64,000 nt of DNA from JAVVXB01 sp036651815 (GTDB taxonomy: Bacteria; Bacillota; Clostridia; Christensenellales; CAG-138), in NCBI GenBank assembly GCA_036651815.1, contig JAVVXB010000006.1:1-64000 (forward strand), read 5' to 3'. The notes under the pieces were generated by a model, which had not been told where the DNA came from, searched no databases, and worked only from the letters and a program-made list of their open reading frames with translations. The position numbers and the translations under genes were made by a program. Positions 61,357 through 64,000 of the stretch are shown piece after piece. How positions within the stretch are numbered: position 1 is the first letter of the stretch; every line of letters starts with the position of its first letter.

Positions 61357-63272
61357 TACACATCCTCCTGTGACAGAAGCGAATAGGTACGTTCTGCTTC
61401 TTCCCATTCTGAATACGCACATTCCAGCGCCTGCCGCTGCATGTCGATTTTTTCACACAACGCGCTCGTGGCTTCGTAATCAGTTGCAATCTCGGGGCTT
61501 ATTAACGTAGGCTCCAGCAGCGCCAGTGTTTCTTCCAGCTCTGAAATGCGCTGCTCCGCCCGTTCGACAGCGCCCTTGGCACGATTCATCGCCGATCTGC
61601 GTTCCTTGTTGAGTACATATGCATTTTTTTCGACCGTTTCTTCGGGTGGTTCATTTTGCTGCAGCTCTAGGGAAGCGGCCTTATAGGAATCCCAGTCGCC
61701 TTCGAATTCCTGAAGACCCGTTTTATCCATCAAAATAATCCGATCCGCAATTCGATTCGCCAAATAACGGTCGTGCGTAATAATCAGCATCGTGCCGCCG
61801 TAATCGCTCAACGCATTTTCCAGCGCCTCGCAGGAAGGGATATCCAGATGGTTGGTCGGTTCGTCCAACAGCAGAACATTGTTGCCCGCAAGCATCATTT
61901 TAAGCAGTTGCACACGAGCCAATTCCCCACCGGACAGCGTTTGGAGCTGCTTAAAAACATCGTCTCCCTGAAACAGAAAAGTTCCCAGTAGGTTGCGGAT
62001 CTGCTTGCGTTCATATTGGGGAAAGGCGTTTTCCAGAGCATCTAAAACGGTCTCCGTGCTGGATGCATGCATGGTACTCTGCGCAAAATAACCCGCCTTG
62101 ACATTTGCCCCAAGTTTATAGGTTCCATCATCCGGCTGCTCCAGCCCCAGTAAAATTCTCAACAGCGTGGTTTTCCCGCAGCCATTCATGCCAATAAGGC
62201 ATACACGCTCCCCGTTACGAATCATCAAATTGAGGTCGGAGAACAGCACCTTCTGACCAAATTGTTTTTTTAGATGCTTGCAGACGATCACCTCGTTTGC
62301 CGTCAGTTCATCCGCACACAGATGAAAGCGAATCGCCTGCGGTGCATCCTCTGGTTTCACCAACTGGCTTTTTAATCGCTCAATTTGTTTTTCCTTGCTG
62401 GCAATGGTAATAAAATTTCTCTGTTGGTTCCAACGCCGCTGCTGTTCGATGATCCCTTTGATACGCTTAATTTCCCTTAGTCCGTTATCATAACGCCGCA
62501 AAGCATATTCGCGTTCATCCAGCTTGCGTTCCACATATTGCGTATAGTTTCCGCTTGAAAGATGCAGCGTCCCATTTTCCAATTCGAAAATGCGGTTGCA
62601 AACATGATCCAAAAAATAACGGTCATGGGAAATCACGATGTAAGCACCAGAAAAGTTGGATAAAAATTCCTCCAGCCACTCGAGTGACATAATGTCCAAA
62701 TGGTTGGTCGGTTCATCCAGCAGCAGCAGATCCGCATCTGAAAGCAGGATTTTTGCAAGCGAAGCCTTACGCATCTGTCCGCCGCTCATACGCGCAATTT
62801 GTGAGGAAAGCTCTTCCTCGGTGAATCCGAGTCCAAGCAGTGCCGATCGGGTACGGCTCTGATAAGTCAATCCTCCGTCATGCTGATATCGCTCCGTCAC
62901 TTCTGCCTGCCGCCGAACCATGACATCCGTTACCGTTTCTGCATGGATCATACGTTCTGAAAGCGCATGCAGTTCTTCTTCCATACGTTTGAAATGATCG
63001 AAACAATGCAGCACTGCTTGAAGCAGCGTCTCCCCTTCTGCCCAAACGGGTGCCTGCTCCAGCGCTGCGACACGGACGGTTTTTCCGATAGAAATCTGCC
63101 CGCCATCGATGGATTCCCGACCAATCAACATCTGTAAAAGTGTCGTTTTACCGCATCCATTAACGCCAACAAGGCCGATATGATCCTTTTGAAACACATC
63201 GAATGAGACATCGTAAAATAGTGTTCTTTCACCAAAGCTTTTCGTCAGCTTCTGTGCATGTAAAAACGTCAT
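61356..63272 (-). CDS. ABC-F family ATPase
   Basis: 638 aa soluble protein with two ABC domains. Walker A GVNGCGKTT (~33) and GMNGCGKTT (~345), signatures MSGGQMRKA and LSGGELARV, Walker B LLLDEPTNHLD twice, the charged interdomain linker (~240-310) and a C-terminal coiled coil (~560-638). No membrane parts, so it is a ribosome-associated translation factor or antibiotic-resistance protein rather than a transporter. ATG at 63272 with GGAG upstream. The exact subfamily (EttA, Uup, YdiF, ARE) is not resolved; the coiled-coil tail suggests Uup/YdiF. Confidence 0.93.
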   Translation of the reverse strand: MTFLHAQKLTKSFGERTLFYDVSFDVFQKDHIGLVGVNGCGKTTLLQMLIGRESIDGGQISIGKTVRVAALEQAPVWAEGETLLQAVLHCFDHFKRMEEELHALSERMIHAETVTDVMVRRQAEVTERYQHDGGLTYQSRTRSALLGLGFTEEELSSQIARMSGGQMRKASLAKILLSDADLLLLDEPTNHLDIMSLEWLEEFLSNFSGAYIVISHDRYFLDHVCNRIFELENGTLHLSSGNYTQYVERKLDEREYALRRYDNGLREIKRIKGIIEQQRRWNQQRNFITIASKEKQIERLKSQLVKPEDAPQAIRFHLCADELTANEVIVCKHLKKQFGQKVLFSDLNLMIRNGERVCLIGMNGCGKTTLLRILLGLEQPDDGTYKLGANVKAGYFAQSTMHASSTETVLDALENAFPQYERKQIRNLLGTFLFQGDDVFKQLQTLSGGELARVQLLKMMLAGNNVLLLDEPTNHLDIPSCEALENALSDYGGTMLIITHDRYLANRIADRIILMDKTGLQEFEGDWDSYKAASLELQQNEPPEETVEKNAYVLNKERRSAMNRAKGAVERAEQRISELEETLALLEPTLISPEIATDYEATSALCEKIDMQRQALECAYSEWEEAERTYSLLSQEDV

Positions 63273-63435
63273 AGACACACTCCAAAATTCATACAATCAT
63301 TTTAACATATCCCTGGAATGTTTGCAAAAACTGACTGTTCCAGATCATACCTGTTTCGTTTAAATTCTCAAAAAGTTCAAACTCGCAGTGGTAGAATGCT
63401 TGTATAATTAAAAAACAATCAGGAAAGGAATGCCT

Positions 63436-64000
63436 ATGCCAATCAATCAGATCGAAAATGGGAAAAATAACCGTAAGGCGTGCGGTAAGCGGCTCTTTTC
63501 AAGACGCGCGCGCACTTGGATATTAGCCGTTGTTTCTGTTTGTGTCTTCAGCTTTGTGCTTCTTCCGCTCCTGTTTGATCGGGCAAGTGGTGCTAACGCC
63601 GTCTTTATTATGGCACATCAAGATGAGATTCGTTCGTTGGAAACGCCTGTCCCGTTCACGCTTGAAGAACGTGCGCGCAGTGTTGAAGCCTTTGCAGATA
63701 TGACGCCAGAGCCGACAAGTGAAATTCAGGTTTCGCAATACTCGATTCTACAGGAAGACGATGATTACCCGACCGTACAAAACTTGCAGACACGGCTCAT
63801 GGAACTTGGATATCTGGACTCGGATGAACCATCAACGGTTTATGGGCACGCAACTACGGTCGCCGTCTCGCTATTTCAACGCACGCTCAGCTATAATATG
63901 GATGGCATTGCGGACAGCGAACTGCAGGAGCATCTGTTCAGTAGCAATGCAATTTCATACGAAATGAAACTTGGCGACAGCGGATCAGACGTGGAGAGTA
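63436..64000 (+). CDS. Membrane-anchored peptidoglycan-binding protein (3' end outside window)
   Basis: 188 codons visible. Basic cytoplasmic N terminus, one membrane segment (~35-55, ILAVVSVCVFSFVLLPLLF), then an extracytoplasmic part with a PG_binding_1 domain starting at ~115 (YPTVQNLQTRLMELGYLD ... TTVAVSLFQRTLSYNMDGIAD) and the beginning of a second repeat (LGDSGSDVES). GGAAAGG lies 7 nt before the ATG; a TATAAT is at 63403-63408 without a good -35. The missing C terminus probably holds a cell-wall hydrolase or spore-coat-type domain. Confidence 0.85.
   Translation, partial: MPINQIENGKNNRKACGKRLFSRRARTWILAVVSVCVFSFVLLPLLFDRASGANAVFIMAHQDEIRSLETPVPFTLEERARSVEAFADMTPEPTSEIQVSQYSILQEDDDYPTVQNLQTRLMELGYLDSDEPSTVYGHATTVAVSLFQRTLSYNMDGIADSELQEHLFSSNAISYEMKLGDSGSDVES

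Noticed and set aside
1..64000. CRISPR array, insertion sequence, integrase or phage genes
   Set aside because: No regularly spaced direct repeats and no transposase, integrase or Cas protein among the real genes. The GACT repeats at 7550-7575 are too short and belong to an operator.

Overview
The window comes from a mid-GC, Gram-positive-type anaerobe, most likely class Clostridia (Bacillota). The evidence is: strong GGAGG ribosome sites and frequent TTG/GTG starts, a T-box leader in front of valS, a solo Spo0A DNA-binding domain with 0A-box-like sites, ABC-F, a BMP-type nucleoside ABC transporter, and several molybdenum- and flavin-dependent anaerobic catabolic enzymes. The genus cannot be fixed from the sequence alone. 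I see no insertion sequence, prophage, CRISPR array or rRNA.

Layout. 1-880: seven minus-strand tRNA genes (Lys, Gly, Leu, Lys, Gln, His, Arg) behind one consensus promoter. 956-5268: a minus-strand operon queA-tgt-tsaE-tsaB-rimI-SEC-C (tRNA modification). 5496-7399: a 137-aa Spo0A C-domain protein with its own promoter, operator-like palindrome and tandem 0A-like boxes, plus two divergent TetR regulators. 7613-12909 (+): a glycerol-3-phosphate-dehydrogenase-like FAD/[2Fe-2S] protein, an FAD/NAD oxidoreductase, a DUF1667 protein and an alkyl-DHAP-synthase-like flavoprotein, headed by a consensus promoter and a 14-bp palindromic operator. 13019-15775: 5-formyl-THF cyclo-ligase and an ADP-forming acyl-CoA synthetase.

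16189-44115 is the most notable part: 25 minus-strand genes with gaps of about 120 bp or less, from a strong promoter (44086-44115) to a perfect 17-bp terminator stem (16189-16229). The run encodes a nucleoside-type BMP/ABC importer, two molybdenum hydroxylase systems (two large subunits, two [2Fe-2S] subunits, one FAD subunit), SsnA, PreT/PreA, hydantoinase/dihydropyrimidinase, a YgeY-like M20 hydrolase, creatininase, an ornithine-cyclodeaminase-like protein, RraA-like and CMD-like proteins, SDR, a TIM-barrel isomerase, KDG kinase, a KDPG aldolase-VOC fusion, three tandem iron-sulfur flavoproteins and an unknown lipoprotein. It resembles the anaerobic purine/uric-acid cluster (ygeY, hyuA, ssnA, xdhD) but lacks ygeX, ygeW and ygfK and adds many other enzymes, so it looks like a variant N-heterocycle pathway with an unknown substrate. 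The first gene is preceded by a ~310-nt structured leader with mutually exclusive antiterminator and terminator pairings; I could not assign it to a known riboswitch class. A cytosine-deaminase-like gene lies immediately upstream.

45441-64000: a 460-bp stretch with no supported gene, catalase with a PerR-like box, valS with T-box, then a minus-strand housekeeping run (pdp-polA-coaE-lytic transglycosylase-lspA-rluD-DUF885 lipoprotein), an AT-rich patch with small unknown genes (59404-60118), a diverged glycerate-kinase-like protein coupled to an ABC-F ATPase, and the start of a membrane-anchored peptidoglycan-binding protein that runs off the right edge.
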